DNA of 64,000 bases from Ananas comosus (taxonomy: Eukaryota; Streptophyta; Magnoliopsida; Poales; Bromeliaceae). The DNA lies in assembly GCF_001540865.1 (NCBI RefSeq), contig NC_033622.1, positions 13,026,797 through 13,090,796 of the forward strand. The letters run 5' to 3'. Numbering within the stretch: position 1 is the stretch's first letter; each line of letters starts with the position of its first letter. The translations under genes and the position numbers were made by a program. Shown in pieces: positions 39,575 through 57,356 of this stretch. Under the pieces are notes generated by a model. It ran no database searches. It was given only the letters and a program-made list of their open reading frames with translations, and was not told the origin of the DNA.

Positions 39575-39835
39575 CTATGCCGGGAACGAGGATCTAGAGC
39601 TCGATCCGGTGCTTCCGCTCAATGCTCGATGATGCTCTCGTTTGGCCTCTTGAATCCACAATCTCCACCACGATCTCAGAGGCGAGGAGGCGGCCACAGC
39701 CGCAACTGTGGAGGCCTTCGGTTTAGCCAAGAACCGATTGGCCGAATCCGAGCAGCAACGTTGGACCTCGGCATCTGAAGCTCGACGCCATTGCACATCT
39801 CCAACCCACGGATTCTTGAACAGGGGATAATGCAT
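39575..39835 (-). CDS. Unrecognised 86-residue ORF in array copy 1
   Basis: I do not recognise this protein. It starts MHYPLFKNPWVGDVQW, has KPKASTVAAVAASS in the middle and a Ser-rich end (SGSTGSSSRSSFPA), with no clear signal or membrane segment. On the minus strand it lies about 230 bases downstream of a TATA-like box (40064-40071), a suitable leader length. In copy 2 the matching stretch has lost most of the coding part by an internal deletion: after MQYFLFKNPVVW the frame soon closes with TAA. It may be a first exon whose later exons are the decayed inner repeats, or no gene at all. Confidence 0.25.
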   Translation of the reverse strand: MHYPLFKNPWVGDVQWRRASDAEVQRCCSDSANRFLAKPKASTVAAVAASSPLRSWWRLWIQEAKREHHRALSGSTGSSSRSSFPA

Positions 39836-40063
39836 GGTATCAAAGGACTAGGGTACGAAATCCTACACGCAAAAGATGAATCGCAAAGAAGAAGAAGAGA
39901 ACGAAAGAATCAAAAGAATTAGGGCACAATTCTACACGTCAAAGAACGAAACAGGAAAGGGGAAGCGAAATAATAGAGAAGGGATTAGGGAACGGAGAGG
40001 AAATACTTCGGGGAGCCATCGCCGGAGGGGAACGAGGCTCTCGGGAGTCGAAGGGTGGGCTCC

Positions 40064-40113
40064 TATTCATAGCCTTGATCTGGTGCAGTCGACCGTTATG
40101 GTGGATGACGTCA
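40064..40113 (-). promoter_or_regulatory. TATA-like box and TGACGTCA element, array copy 1
   Basis: Minus strand reads TATGAATA at 40064-40071 in the context GGCTATGAATAGGAGCCC. Some 35 bases further upstream (40106-40113) is the palindrome TGACGTCA, the core bound by TGA/ASF-1-type and other bZIP factors. The pair is also present in copy 2. Confidence 0.4.
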
Positions 40114-40775
40114 TGGCGATGAAATGCAATTGGCGGGACTTTTCCGCCCCGACTTCGATGCCATCTGTAGAATTCGGCGTCAAAGTGCTTCGCTCCTGAG
40201 TTTAAACTAAAATAGTGGCTAGGAGTCGGCGGTGTGACGGACATTCCCGCGGACTTCGACTTAATATCATTTGCCGAGTTCAACTAGGACTGGGGTCTGG
40301 GGGTTATCTCCAGCATAAGTCATCATGCGTCATCAATCTATTGCCGAATTCGACTAGGACAAGGAGCGTAAAAGATCCATATACTCGGTGCATTGTTGAA
40401 GTCTCATGCACCACATCATCCCATCCCTCGATCCCATGCAATACTACCATCTCTGCCCTGCAAATCAGATTGGGCGGTTAAGAAAGTATTAGTCGGCAGA
40501 GAATTGCTTCAGAAGGGCGTAGCTACAGTTCAAATAAAAATATGGATATATAACATTAGTAGGGAGCTAGTTATAAGCCATTATATTCTCTTTTTCCTTC
40601 CCATCCAGTGGTGAAATCCAACCTTTTAACAAAGAAAACTTAATCTTTGGAACAAAAGACTAAAAAATATGGCTCATAATCAAACATACCATCAATATAC
40701 CTCGTGCCATTTGGTTACCATTTCCTTGCTTTGGTACATCCCAACCCATGGGCCCCATTCAAAAGTCTGCAATAA

Positions 40776-41121
40776 CAACGACCTATTATTCCCAGTATGA
40801 AACAATTAGATAATCAGTATTAAAATCTAAAACTGATTTGCCAATCTCTCAAGGGAACACGTACCAGAGAAATTAGTATAGTTATACATACCAAACCCTT
40901 TTCTTCACAACTAAACTGGGAGTAGCATTGCGATGTTGTTGCCAAAAACAACGACCTATTATTCCCAGTATAAAACAATTAGATAATCAGTATTAAAATC
41001 TAAAACTGATTTGCCAATCTCTCAAGGGAACACGTACCAGAGAAATTAGTATAGTTATACATACCAAACGCTTTTCTTCACAACTAAACTGGGAGTAGCA
41101 TTGCGATGATGTTGCCAATGT
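40776..41121. repeat. 173-bp tandem duplication within array copy 2
   Basis: CAACGACCTATTATTCCCAG occurs at 40776 and again at 40949, and the 173 bases after each match almost exactly. Copy 1 has only one such unit (near 38290), so this arose after the larger duplication. Confidence 0.85.
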
Positions 41122-42492
41122 CCTACTTCTTCCATCTGATGGTTATACAAGTGGGAGATTTTATATACTGCCACATATTTCTCACTAATGGTCATACGGT
41201 GATATCAATTTTTATCATCATATCACTTTTAGACACAGATTGTAACAACGTATTTAGTTAGATTAAATATTATACCTAATATGATTAAAATGATACCTAA
41301 GATGTTCCCTTCGTACTCTCAATCTCGACATGGGTACGTTAGAGCATAGCACACTTCATCTGAGACCAGTGCTGGCAAAACATTAGCAACAATAATTTAA
41401 AAATCCCTAAAACAAGATCAAAAAAACAAAAGGAAGAGAACGAACCTCTGATGTAGATTTCAGAACAGAGCCTCTCACAGTTCTTAATTTACGAACACAT
41501 AACAATTAAACTGTATGCGTGGAATGAGAAAAAGGGATAGTTAGAGAACATAAGGAGACAAAACATTTCAGAACGCTTCTCCTTACTACCCAGCAATTCC
41601 TTTCTCGCTTCTTGACCACTATCTGCGATCTACAGTTCAATGTAGCCATGATCTGCTAAGCTTCTTGGGAGGAGAAGGGTCCTAATCTTGATCTGGTGCT
41701 TTTTGTTCATCATCCAGGACACCCTCATTAAGCTTCTTGAATCCACTCTTCATCACATGCTCAATGGCCGTAGAGGTGATACACGCTGATATATCAAGCA
41801 TATCGTAGTATCATTTTTAGATTCAGAATAGCGAGGTAGTATTCAATTAACATTTATATTATAGCTAAGATCTTTAATATTATATCTAACTAAGATCTCA
41901 CCCTCATACCCATCTCGATGTGGGATTATTAGGGCATATCGCTTCATCTGAGACCAATGCTGGCAAGATCTTAGGAATAAGCATCAAGAACTCCCTCAGA
42001 CGAACAAAGAAAAGAAAAAAGAACGAGGATCAGTAACGAATCTTTAATGGCGGATTCAAAGCAGAGCCTCCTACAATTCCTAATCTAAATCACATACCGG
42101 CAATGTATGCCAGGAAAGAAACGAAGATAATTAGAGAACGATACGGACCAAAAGTTTTCACCTTCCAATCTCTTCCTCTTTGCTTGGTCGATCATGGCTC
42201 ACTGAGTTATGTAAAGCTCCACGCCATTGCACATCTCCAAACCACGGGATTCTTGAACAGGAAATACTGCATGGTATCGAAGGACGAGGGTACGAAATCC
42301 TACACGCGAAAGATGAATGAGAAGAAGAAGAGAACGAAAGACGAAATACTACTACACACCAAAGAACAAAGCAGGAAAGGGAAAGCGAAATAATAGAGAA
42401 GGGATTAGGGAACGGAGAGGAAATACCTTGGGGAGCGATCGTCGGAGGAGAACGACGAACCGGAACGAGCTCTCGGGACGAAGGGGGGCTCC

Positions 42493-42540
42493 TATTTATA
42501 GCCTTGAGCTGGTCAGTCGACCGTTATAGTGATGACGTCA
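42493..42540 (-). promoter_or_regulatory. TATA box and TGACGTCA element, array copy 2
   Basis: Minus strand reads TATAAATA at 42493-42500 in GGCTATAAATAGGAGCCC, a stronger TATA box than in copy 1. TGACGTCA lies at 42533-42540, directly followed on the plus strand by TGACG. Same spacing as in copy 1. Confidence 0.45.
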
Positions 42541-42708
42541 TGACGATGAAATGTGATTGGTGGGAGTTTTCCGCGCCGACTACGATGCCATCTGTAGAAT
42601 TCGGCGGCGAACAGTGCTTCGCTGCCGCGTTTGAACTAATAGTGGATAGGAGTCGGCGGTGTAACGGACATTATCGCCGACTTCGACTTAATATCTTTTC
42701 CGAGTTCG

Positions 42709-42750
42709 ACTAGGACTAGGACTAGGACTAGGACTAGGATTAGGATTAGA
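42709..42750. repeat. ACTAGG/ATTAGG hexamer array
   Basis: Five ACTAGG units, one ATTAGG and one ATTAGA in a row. Copy 1 has a single equivalent (ACTAGGACTGGGG), so it expanded in copy 2. Telomere-like in look but not the plant TTTAGGG heptamer. Confidence 0.9.
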
Positions 42751-42930
42751 GGATATCTCCAGCACACGTCATCATGCGTCATCAATGTATTTCCGAATCC
42801 GACTAGGATTAGGAAAGTAAAACTTCCATGTACCTGGTGCATCATTAAAGTCTCGTGCACCATATCATCCCATCCCTCAATCCCATGCATGACTACCATA
42901 TCTGCCCTCCAAAACAGATTGACCGGTCAA

Positions 42931-43483
42931 GATGAACGTTTGAGATGGAGCAGAGAAAGTGTGGTGCACGACATGCACGGGTGGACCTGGTGGACCGGCG
43001 TGAGGCACCATGGCAATTCTTTGACGGCTGTGATCAAATCGCCCAACGGCGTTTCGTTCGATCTGGTTCGTCCAATCATTCCTTCCCCTACTCCGAAGCA
43101 AAATGAGCCGTTGCATTTTACCCTCCCCTCCCTCGCCAATTCCCGTTAGCCGCCGCAGGGGACTTCAAACAACGAACGATATTTTAGGGCGACGATTTTG
43201 GGGCCGCGTACGATTCCTCGTTCCTTTTCACATCCCTCTCTCTCCCTCGCAGGTTTTTATCACGAATCCTCTTCTTCTCCAACGAGATTTTTTAGCAGTT
43301 TTAATAAGATCGAAGCATTTGATCCGCGGATTATTCTTTTATGCATTGTTTGTTTGTTTTTGGGCTTGTAGTTTGCGTTTTGTAGCAATTGGTAGCTTGG
43401 ATTTTAATGGAGTAACTAATTTGTTAGCTCACAACATCGGTAATGTGCTTGCAGAGTGAGTACATTGGGTGGTATTCTTTTTA
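42931..43483 (+). other. Promoter and leader of the tRNA-guanine transglycosylase gene
   Basis: Non-array sequence with moderate GC and pyrimidine-rich stretches around 43220-43290. CTTGCAGAGTGAG at 43448 could be the end of a leader intron. No clear TATA box was found. Confidence 0.4.
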
Positions 43484-48791
<5,308 letters not shown>

Positions 48792-49621
48792 CTTGAAATT
48801 TTGCGATATTAGTCTTAGTTAATCAGACTAATTTCACACTCAGCCTCAAAGAGGTCTCACGGTAAGATTCTTCGTCAACAGTGTCACCGGCAGCATATAA
48901 TTTTTCAGCAATATGCTGCTTTACAAGAAAGATAATACAGGTGATAATTTTCAACACGAATTTGTTGTCCCACGAACTGAGTCATACAGTTGTTGTTATT
49001 AATCATACAATTGTTGTTGTTAGCAAAGAGAAACTGTGCAAAACGCTCAGATTACCATTCTAATGTTGTTGCTCAACATTGGTTCATTTCCATTTCATTC
49101 TCTCCCCATAATCTCATCTCGCTTGCTCATGTTACAAAATTTGTCATATAAAATCAGATTGTGCTCCCTCTCTAATAGCTGCTAAGACAAGCGAAGATAA
49201 CAAACAGAAGAAAGGACAACAATTTCCGAGGGATTTAGATGAACAGGAGCATACTAATTCCTCTTGATGAATAATATTTGTTGCATCAGATGTGTCTCTT
49301 AATAGGTGTCTCCCAAGGAAATGCAGAAAGAAACACAACCATCAAACTTACACATACATGTTTGTCTATAATCTATAAATAACAACATTATAAAAATTAC
49401 GACAAAGTTGAATAAAAATTACGATAAAGCATAGGGAAAAAGAACTGCTGCAAAATATATTTCATCCAAAACTCCAGCAGCGGGGATCTGCTATGGAAAA
49501 ATGGTGGATTCAGGATACATAGGCTTAAAAGCTAATAAAAAAGAATGCGGTATGTATGGAAACGTAAACTGTTAAAAACATAGCTGTATTGATTAGTCGA
49601 GCAAATAAGGACTAGTGCGCA
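48792..49621. other. Convergent 3' spacer between transglycosylase and RIBA
   Basis: 830 bases holding both 3' UTRs. Short direct and near-repeated words (ACAGTTGTTGTTATTAATCAT and ACAATTGTTGTTGTTAG at about 48985-49025). No gene is seen. Confidence 0.6.
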
Positions 49622-52600
49622 TTATGAGCTCTGCTGTTGATCTTCTGTACCACTATTTTCGGTCTGACTAATGAGGTGACCATTGAACTCGGATCCATAA
49701 ATGTGTCCCATCTTTGCTCTTTTTGTCTCCAGGTATCTTTGGTTCTCCTTAGTTATTGGAGTTAACAGAGGAACCCTGCCGACAACACTCAACCCATAGC
49801 CTTTGAGCCCAACATACTTTGCTGGGTTGTTGGTCATCAACCTCATTGTACGAACACCTAGATCTTGTAAAATCTACAAAGATAAGGAAAATGTACAATT
49901 AGATGACAAAATGGTTCACATGGAAATGATTGCGGTAAAGGAAAGAAAATAATTAATACTTAATCCCTAAAAGGAGACAAATAATGCTTCCTCCTGTCAA
50001 AGTGGTACAAGCCTGTGGTTCATTCTCATAAATTGATGCATCTCTTACCTGGGCGCCAATACCATACTCCCGTGAGTCAACAGGCAATCCCAATTCCTCA
50101 TTAGCTTCCACAGTATCACGACCATCATCTTGTAAGTTGTAAGCACGAAGCTTGTGGCCTAGCCCAATGCCCCTACCTTCATGACCACGAAGATAAACCA
50201 GGACGCCCCTGCCGGCTTTCTCTATCATCTCCATTGCCAGGGCTAGCTGATTGCCACAGTCACATCTTGCAGACCCAAAGATGTCCCCAGTAAGGCACTC
50301 TGAATGCACCCTTACTAGGATATCTTGACCATCTCCAATATCACCCTGTAAAACTCGGCAAACTAGGTAAATGCAATCAAAATGTTTGAATTGACATGTA
50401 AATGAGATGATAATATCAGCTTTTGAATAGGATAACTTTAGAGGCAACTGCCAACTAGTAGCTATCGGCCATTAAGTGACAGGACAATTATGCCTTCTTT
50501 TTATTCCTGTCCTTTTTTTTTTGTTTTCTTTAACTTCCAATATTGATTAAACAACTTTCAACTTGGAACAAGTGTTAATTCTACATGTACTTGCTGTTAG
50601 ATAATATCAGGTCACCAAAAACCATGCTTTCACATACAATTTGCTTTAATCTAATCATTTTAGTTTTTCTTTTTTTTTAAGTCATAATTACAAAATGAAC
50701 AGGTGCACAGTTTAAAAGATTTCTCAAAGATTCAAAATTTTCTCAAAAAGAACCTCCCAAGCAATATACTACACGTACAACAGCAATGCATGATCATTTT
50801 TGTACTTCGTAAAGGCAAAGAACAATGGTCACTAAAGCTCATTGTATAAAAATAATTTTGTCCTTTACGATGCTCACTTTAACCATTGCAATATGCTCCA
50901 TTCCATCAAGAAGAGATCGGTAGCAAAAAGCCTGAACCGAACCCCATTTGAGGGGTAAGCGTGCAACAGAGGCACGCTCCACCAACTTGTCTCTTTTCCT
51001 TCTATACCTGTCATCGTGTAAATTCATGTTTAGCACAGAAACAGCTCACTTTTTATGACAAAAGCAAAAGTAAAGTGAAAAAATTAACTAGTGAATCATG
51101 TCATGTTAGAGCATTGATGAAAATACTACAAAGAGGATGCCAAAATTTTCCCTAATGCCAAAATTTAATCTACAATTTTATGATTCATCTGAATCATCTC
51201 TCTTAGAATATAAAAGAGAAAAGTAACTTTCGCACAAGCATGCTAAGTAAAAGCGTGAAGAATAGGACACCTGCCCCTTCCACAAGTGGGGATCTAAATT
51301 ATGAGTAAATTGTACCAGGGTCCTCACCTTTTTAGTGTAGTTTCATTTTATTCCTCGTGTTAGATTCATGTAATTGGATCCCTAACTTTCAAATTCCGTT
51401 ACAATCTTATCATTTCTATTAAGCTCCTCCATCAAATTTGGTAGAGATATTCCACATAATCATCATCAAGCTGTTATGTAATCCACACTCAGAGCTCTCA
51501 TTTGCAATTAAACGGTCATTTTCATCCAATTTAACTGAGAAAATTAGTGAAAATTGGTAAGATTGCAACCAAATGAAGAGGTTAGGGACGCAAATATAAG
51601 AATTGAAAGGTTTGCGACCAAACTAAAACCTCCTGAAATTTTCAGGTCCCTTGATGCAATGACTCTTCTGATAATCAATAAGCGGAGTACTGAGACATGC
51701 ACAGATAATTATACCTAATCAAGTCTGCTATTGAGACTATCTTCAGATTCTCCCTCTTAGCAAATTCCCGGAGTTTTGGCAACCGAGCCATGGAACCATC
51801 ATCATCATCCACAATCTCACATAAAACTGCAACAGGTGGCAACCCTGCCATCAAGGCCAGATCAACAGATGCTTCAGTATGACCAGCTCTTTTCAAGACA
51901 CCACCCTCTCTATACTTCAGAGGAAATATATGACCAGGGCGGTTGAAGTCTTCGGGCTTAGAGTTAGGAGATGCAAGAGCGACAACAGTCTTTGCTCTGT
52001 CTTTTGCAGAAACCCCAGTTGTTGTACCCTCTTTAGCATCCTAAGAAGAAAAAACATATAACAGTAGATTCAGAAGCAGAAAGAAATGCAAGTGAAACTA
52101 CCAGTTGTTGTAACCTACTCATCATACAAAAATCCAATTATCCAAATGTGAATAAGGAGACCGCTGAGCAAGGCCACACCCAGTGCAACAAAAGAAAAGC
52201 CAAAAAGAAACTGCTGAATATCCAACTGACACAACAAAACAGAAGAACGGAAGAATTCTAGGTCAATTTAGTCAGAACAGTGCGAGGATAGTGTGTTGCA
52301 AATAGAAGTTGCCTAACGACAAAGGTGGGAATAAAACATGAAAGGAACTTTCATAAATTGTAGAACCAGAAGAATAAAAACCAATATCAAATAATATATC
52401 TATGCTAATTGTAGGTGCAGTTTAAAGTTTAAACAATTCTCTCGACGGCTAGCAAGAGAATTTTCTCGGGAAAAAAAGAAGACAGTTAGCAAGAGAAAGA
52501 TGGACAAGGATAAAAAAAAAAAACTCTCCTTGCTTTTCTGTCATTTGTACCAAATGCTAATTTCTACCAGCTGGAAATAACCATTTACGACTTACCGATT

Positions 52601-54364
52601 GAAGAGAAAGAACATACCACTGAAACAGTGAATGCAGTGCAGAGTTTCTCTTCATTTTCTTTAGTTGTTACCATCAGAGGAAGCTGCAATCTTTCAAGAT
52701 GTTCTCCCTTCATGCTGACACACACAATCCCAGTCCCATGTCTTACTACAAAAGCCATTGCCTCTGGCGTTACCAAAGATGCAGCCATTATAAGATCTCC
52801 CTCGTTCTCTCTGTCTTCATCGTCTACAACAATCACATACTGCAAACCAAACATCAGGGATATGATAATGAGATATTGACATATATTATATAAATGTCCC
52901 AGTTAATTTATGATAAGACACTTTCAAAGGAGTATATGTGAAAATTAAGATTTCCAAAGGCAATATATAGATAAGAAGATGACTTTGGTGAGATACATAT
53001 GTTTGTGTGCGTGTAAAAGCTCCATAAAGAAATAATTGATAAAGAAATAATTGATGAAAATCAGAAAATATAGCGAAATAACATGTCGACATTCATAGCA
53101 GACCTTGCCTTGCCGGATGTCCTCGATGGCCTCTGCAATAGATGAGAAACCCTCTGTAGGACAATCTAGATCAACTTCATCATTATCAACAGAAAACGCA
53201 TCACTAACAGGAGCCATGTCAGCAGAAATCGTTCCTAGTGCTACAGCATCTGCTTGAAGAACTGAAGATGGATTGTCCAGAGCATTGACGGAAGCACTTT
53301 GTCCCATTATGGCGGTTTCACCTTCACTAGATCTTGGACCAGTCTCGAAGCCACCATCTCCTCTCAAAGCAACAGCTCTCACGGTCCTCAAATCCACCAA
53401 TTTAGTATTTCTATTCTTCCTATTCATTGAAAGTGAGGCGTAAGGAGACCCTCCAAACTCCTTGAAGAAACTGTGTTTTCTTGAGAGATATTGGACTCTA
53501 AATCCAAGAAAAAAAAACAAAAGAGAATGTAAATCCCTAGAATCTACGCATAGGCGCGTTTAAATTGCATCATAGTTTTCATACAATGGATGTAATAGAT
53601 AAAATATTCCTGTCTATGTTTATCAGCTTACTGAATTTCATCGACTAATGATAGTAGTATAAGGTCCGAACTTCAAATAACACGCACTATGTGGCTATAC
53701 CATCTTAAACAGTTAGGTTAATCTAGAAAGTTAGGGCATGTTTGGTTTATGAGTGGAATGAGAACGGGAAATAAAATTGGATTGCATTGGGATGGAAAAT
53801 GGAATGATAAATCATCTAAAAATTTTTAGTATATTATTGGAATGAAAATCGAAATGAATAATTGGGACACCTACGTCTTTTAGAGAGGGGTTTTGGTTAA
53901 GGGAGAAGAGGGGGAGGTGCTTGGGCGAGAGGACTTTGGGTGGCTTACTGTGGAATGGGCCAATTCGGGATTCAAAGCCGGATTAGGTCATTCTTATTTC
54001 AGAATGGAATAGGGATCGAATTCCGATTTCTGTAAAATAAACAGGAACTATCGGAATCAGTGAATTTTATTTCGATTTCAGAGTCTAAAATAGATGAACC
54101 AAACAAGCCGTTAGATTAGATAAAAGCCTGTTGTTGATTTGGTTATTACCATAAAAAAAAATTCCCAGAAACTATGCAATTGCTTCAACTGAGCAAGACA
54201 GAGACACAAAAAGTTGCGTAATGTTGTTCACTTTTTTTTTTTGTCTTTTCCTTCCTAACATTCAAAATTTATGATACCCACAAACTTAACAAAACAAACA
54301 TGAAAATGGCTTACTGATGGAGATGAACGCAAAATGTAGAAGATGAAGGAACAACCGACGCCAT
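49622..54364 (-). CDS. RIBA1: Bifunctional riboflavin biosynthesis protein RIBA (DHBP synthase / GTP cyclohydrolase II), chloroplastic
   Basis: Catalyses two entry steps of riboflavin synthesis: ribulose 5-phosphate to 3,4-dihydroxy-2-butanone 4-phosphate, and GTP to the diaminopyrimidine precursor. 7 exons, 1671 nt, 556 residues: 54315-54364, 53104-53497, 52618-52839, 51715-52040, 50878-51007, 50049-50345, 49622-49873; phase is consistent. Start [17 protein letters not shown] and the following Ser/Arg/Lys-rich region look like a plastid transit peptide. The DHBPS half shows [10 protein letters not shown] (~154-163) and GHTEASVDL (~275-283). The GCHII half shows zinc ligands Cys391, Cys402 and Cys404 in [16 protein letters not shown], and [10 protein letters not shown] after residue 426. 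Both halves keep their key residues, so this is the fully bifunctional RIBA1-like type, not the partly inactive RIBA2/3 forms. The gene number is inferred. Intron 1 carries a Tourist-like MITE. Confidence 0.95.
53734..54110. mobile_element. Tourist-like MITE in RIBA intron 1
   Basis: Ends GGGCATGTTTGGTTTATGAG and, inverted, GATGAACCAAACAAGCCG, flanked by TTA at 53731-53733 and 54111-54113. TTA target duplication with GGGC(A/C)TGTTTGG ends is classic for PIF/Harbinger-type Tourist MITEs. 377 bp, no ORF of note; internal GGAATGG/CCGATT words pair between halves. Confidence 0.75.
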
Positions 54365-54712
54365 TTCCTCAGAATCCCACCTTATCCTCGCAAGCCGCTT
54401 CCTCACGGATCACAACAATAACAATTTCTGGAGCGAATCATAGAACTTTAGTAACAAGTTTCTTTTCACGATCCAACAAATTCTACAACAACATACACTA
54501 GATTATCTACGGAGATCGATTTTGAACAAACAAGAGAGATCGAGAAAATTCTAGAACTCACCCTACCGAAGCATCACCAAATCGATACCAAATTCAAATT
54601 GAATAAATAACAAAACGAAAATGGAACGATACGACGTACCAAAAGTGCAATCGCGCGCGCGGGGGTTGCGGCGCCGATCGAGAGCTAAAAAGAGCTCCAA
54701 AAATGGGAAATG

Positions 54713-54714
<2 letters not shown>

Positions 54715-54750
<36 letters not shown>
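54715..54750. repeat. GA microsatellite in the RIBA 5' region
   Basis: About 17 GA units on the plus strand (CT in RIBA transcript sense), some 350 bases before the RIBA ATG, probably in the leader or promoter. CT runs are common in plant leaders. Confidence 0.9.
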
Positions 54751-54752
<2 letters not shown>

Positions 54753-57356
54753 GAAATGGGGTTCTACAATTTTCCAAAGGATGAGGCGGGTAGCGGGGGA
54801 GTAGCTGAGTTAGGAATTTAGCCCAACCCAGCTGGCTCGGAGATTATTTGAAATAAAAATATTTGAGCAATGCTCCTGTACACTAAAAAGAACCCGGCCC
54901 TTAAATTTTTTAAAATAAATAGTAAAAATATCTTTTAGTTAAGAGGTTGACTGACTTTTGTTGTCTTAGATACCAGTCACCCTCTTATCAAGGATAAACT
55001 ATTTTCTTATATACAAAATTAATATAAAGGGCTTTTTTATAAATTTATATTTTCATTCACATAATGCCCCTCTAGTAATTATAAAATATCTCATTCTATT
55101 TTTGGAAAGTTTTCACCCTCAAATATTGCTATGTATCAATTAAAGATAGGGAAAGAAAAGTTAATTTAGCTGGAAAGGCTCGGCGTTGCAAATAAGAAAA
55201 GTGTGTAATTACCTTTCCTAAATTAACTTTTCTTTACTAATTTATCACATTCAAATTTTAAATAAAAAATGATGTATTATTGAAATCATTTAGTCTACCC
55301 CTAAACTCGAGCTTGACTTAAACCAGAGGTTAAAAGTTTAGCCAATTTTGAATTTATTTGTATGATTTGATTATGAAATAAAATCTTAAATTTGTTTCAA
55401 TTTTAAACATTTTTTGCATCGAAAATTATATATAAATATAAAATATTGCAACTGACAAGTTATATTATACAATCTCTTAGTAATTGAATATGAAATATTA
55501 TCCCCAAGTGAATGTTTGAAAAATTTTGTATTTGACTTTGTGATCAATAGTACTAACAAATTCAGTTCAATACCTTAATTAAAATAAATTAAACTTTTAT
55601 AATTTTTACGAGTTTCAGAACAAATTACACATTTTTTTCTCAAATTATAAAAAACATAATACTTTGGCTGTCAAACTTTATTCAAATCTTCTAGATTATT
55701 GCATCGAGCCTTACGCTCCAATTTAGATGGCTGAATGATGAGTTGAAGTTGATGTGGTCAAACTTCAAGACCAAACTCTTAATAAATTGAAATTGGATGA
55801 TAAAAGCTAAAATTCAATTAAAAAGAATGTAATATATTAATATTTTAACTTTTGAATATGGATAGTTGATCTGAAGTTGACTGTTGGAGTTATGATTATT
55901 TGATTGGATAGCTCAATCAGTGTAATATTAACTTAATTAATTTAATTTTTATTTTATTAAAAAATCCTATGTCAAAATAGGTGGTAAAGTAAAAATTTTA
56001 AAAAATAATGTGGTGGCAAAGTAAAAAATGCGCTAAACTTTGAATGGATGTAGAGTGATTTTTTAGACCATGAAATGCCAAAACAAAAATAAGCTAAACC
56101 ATAAAGAGATAGTAAAACTTTTTTAATTACAAGTTGACAAAGTAAAGATAAGCTATACCATTTGAACAAATGATCCAAGTTAAATGAACTTAATGTGTAA
56201 TTTAAACAAGCTAAAAGCCTTTTTAAAGATAATTTGAAATTATAATAGCTAAAATTAAATTCAAATTTATAATTTAAAGTTAATTTTCAAACATAGAATC
56301 GTTTAGTTTAAATAGTTAATAAAATTTATTTTTTTAACTATAATATAAACTAAATCTAAATTTAAAATTTAATTTTAATCAATATTTTTGAACTTTAGTG
56401 TTGTTTTTACTATCGAATGAACAATTTGAATTTAATTTTAAAAATAGAAGCCTTTAATTTAAATAAATAATAAAAGTTATGTTTATAAATACATCATAAT
56501 TTACAATTTAAAATAAGTTAATATATTTGAAATTTCGTGTCATTTTAATATCAAATTAACAATTTGAATTGAAATATACTATTCATTTAAACATAAATTT
56601 TTTCGTTCTGAAAATTAAAATTAAAATTAAATTTGAATTTAATGTACACAATTATAAAGTTTAAATACAGGTTTATTACTTATCAAATTAGCACTATCTA
56701 ATTTGGTAAGTAACAAAACTAAATAAGGAAACAAATATTTGTATAGGATTAATCAAATTTGGTAATTAGTTTGTATTTGTTTTTCCATATTATTCTTACG
56801 AATAGTAACCTGTTGAGCAGGTAATTACTATGCAAAAGTCAATCTCGTCTTTAAAATATGAACGGCTAGATTTAATTTAACCAGTGTATTGAAGCATTCC
56901 TCAAAATATTTTATATTATCAAATATCAATAAAATAAAATAAAAAAACTAATAAGTGGGTATAACATTTCTTTTTATATAATATATATGTATTATATCTT
57001 TTTAATTTCAGAATTCACAAAAATCTAAATAGATTTTAGTATAAAAAAAGTTTAACGAAACTAGAGGACAGAAATGAGATTTTGAAGCCCAAGTTAACCG
57101 ATCTATACGTAGAATGTGAAACAGAACAAATANGTGTTTAATTTATCTCAAAAAAAAAAAAAAAAAGAGGCTAATGGGGCTAGGAATGTTCCCGAGATTG
57201 AGAGAGGATACCAAAGTGCAAAGTTCGTGTGGGCCAGCTCATTTTGATTGCCACGTCCTCCGTGGACGTTGATTGTACAAATGTGTGAAGAGCCCCTCGA
57301 GGCCTCAGATGTGAGCAGTTCTCACGATAACTTATAACACACATTGGTGCTCTGCT
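54751..57356. other. AT-rich intergenic stretch, no gene seen
   Basis: Very AT-rich to 57.1 kb, with no long ORF. A lone N at 57133 lies next to a poly-A tract. From 57180 base composition is more balanced, but the two overlapping ORFs there (57.18-57.66 kb) show no family features. Confidence 0.65.
57133..57133. other. Ambiguous base (N)
   Basis: A single N in AT-rich DNA. Unlike the N at 28391 I see no duplicated flank here. Confidence 0.95.

Larger units (their letters stand above)
37990..40481. repeat. Tandem array, copy 1 (about 2.49 kb)
   Basis: Starts with AAAGTATTAGTCGGCA and matches 40482-42930 block for block. Inside is a smaller repeated unit of about 0.6 kb: the stretch with GAGCATAGCACACTTCATCTGAGACCAATG near 38670 recurs near 39270 with GGGCATATTGCACTTCATCT. 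The right third holds a minus-strand ORF (39575-39835) and its promoter-like elements. I recognise no transposon ends. Confidence 0.85.
40482..42930. repeat. Tandem array, copy 2 (about 2.45 kb)
   Basis: Direct repeat of copy 1, few-percent diverged, with a 173-bp internal duplication at its left, loss of about 200 bases where copy 1 has its ORF, and growth of a hexamer repeat near its right end. It ends near CAGATTGACCGGTCAAGATG, where copy 1 has CAGATTGGGCGGTTAAGAAAG. Confidence 0.85.
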
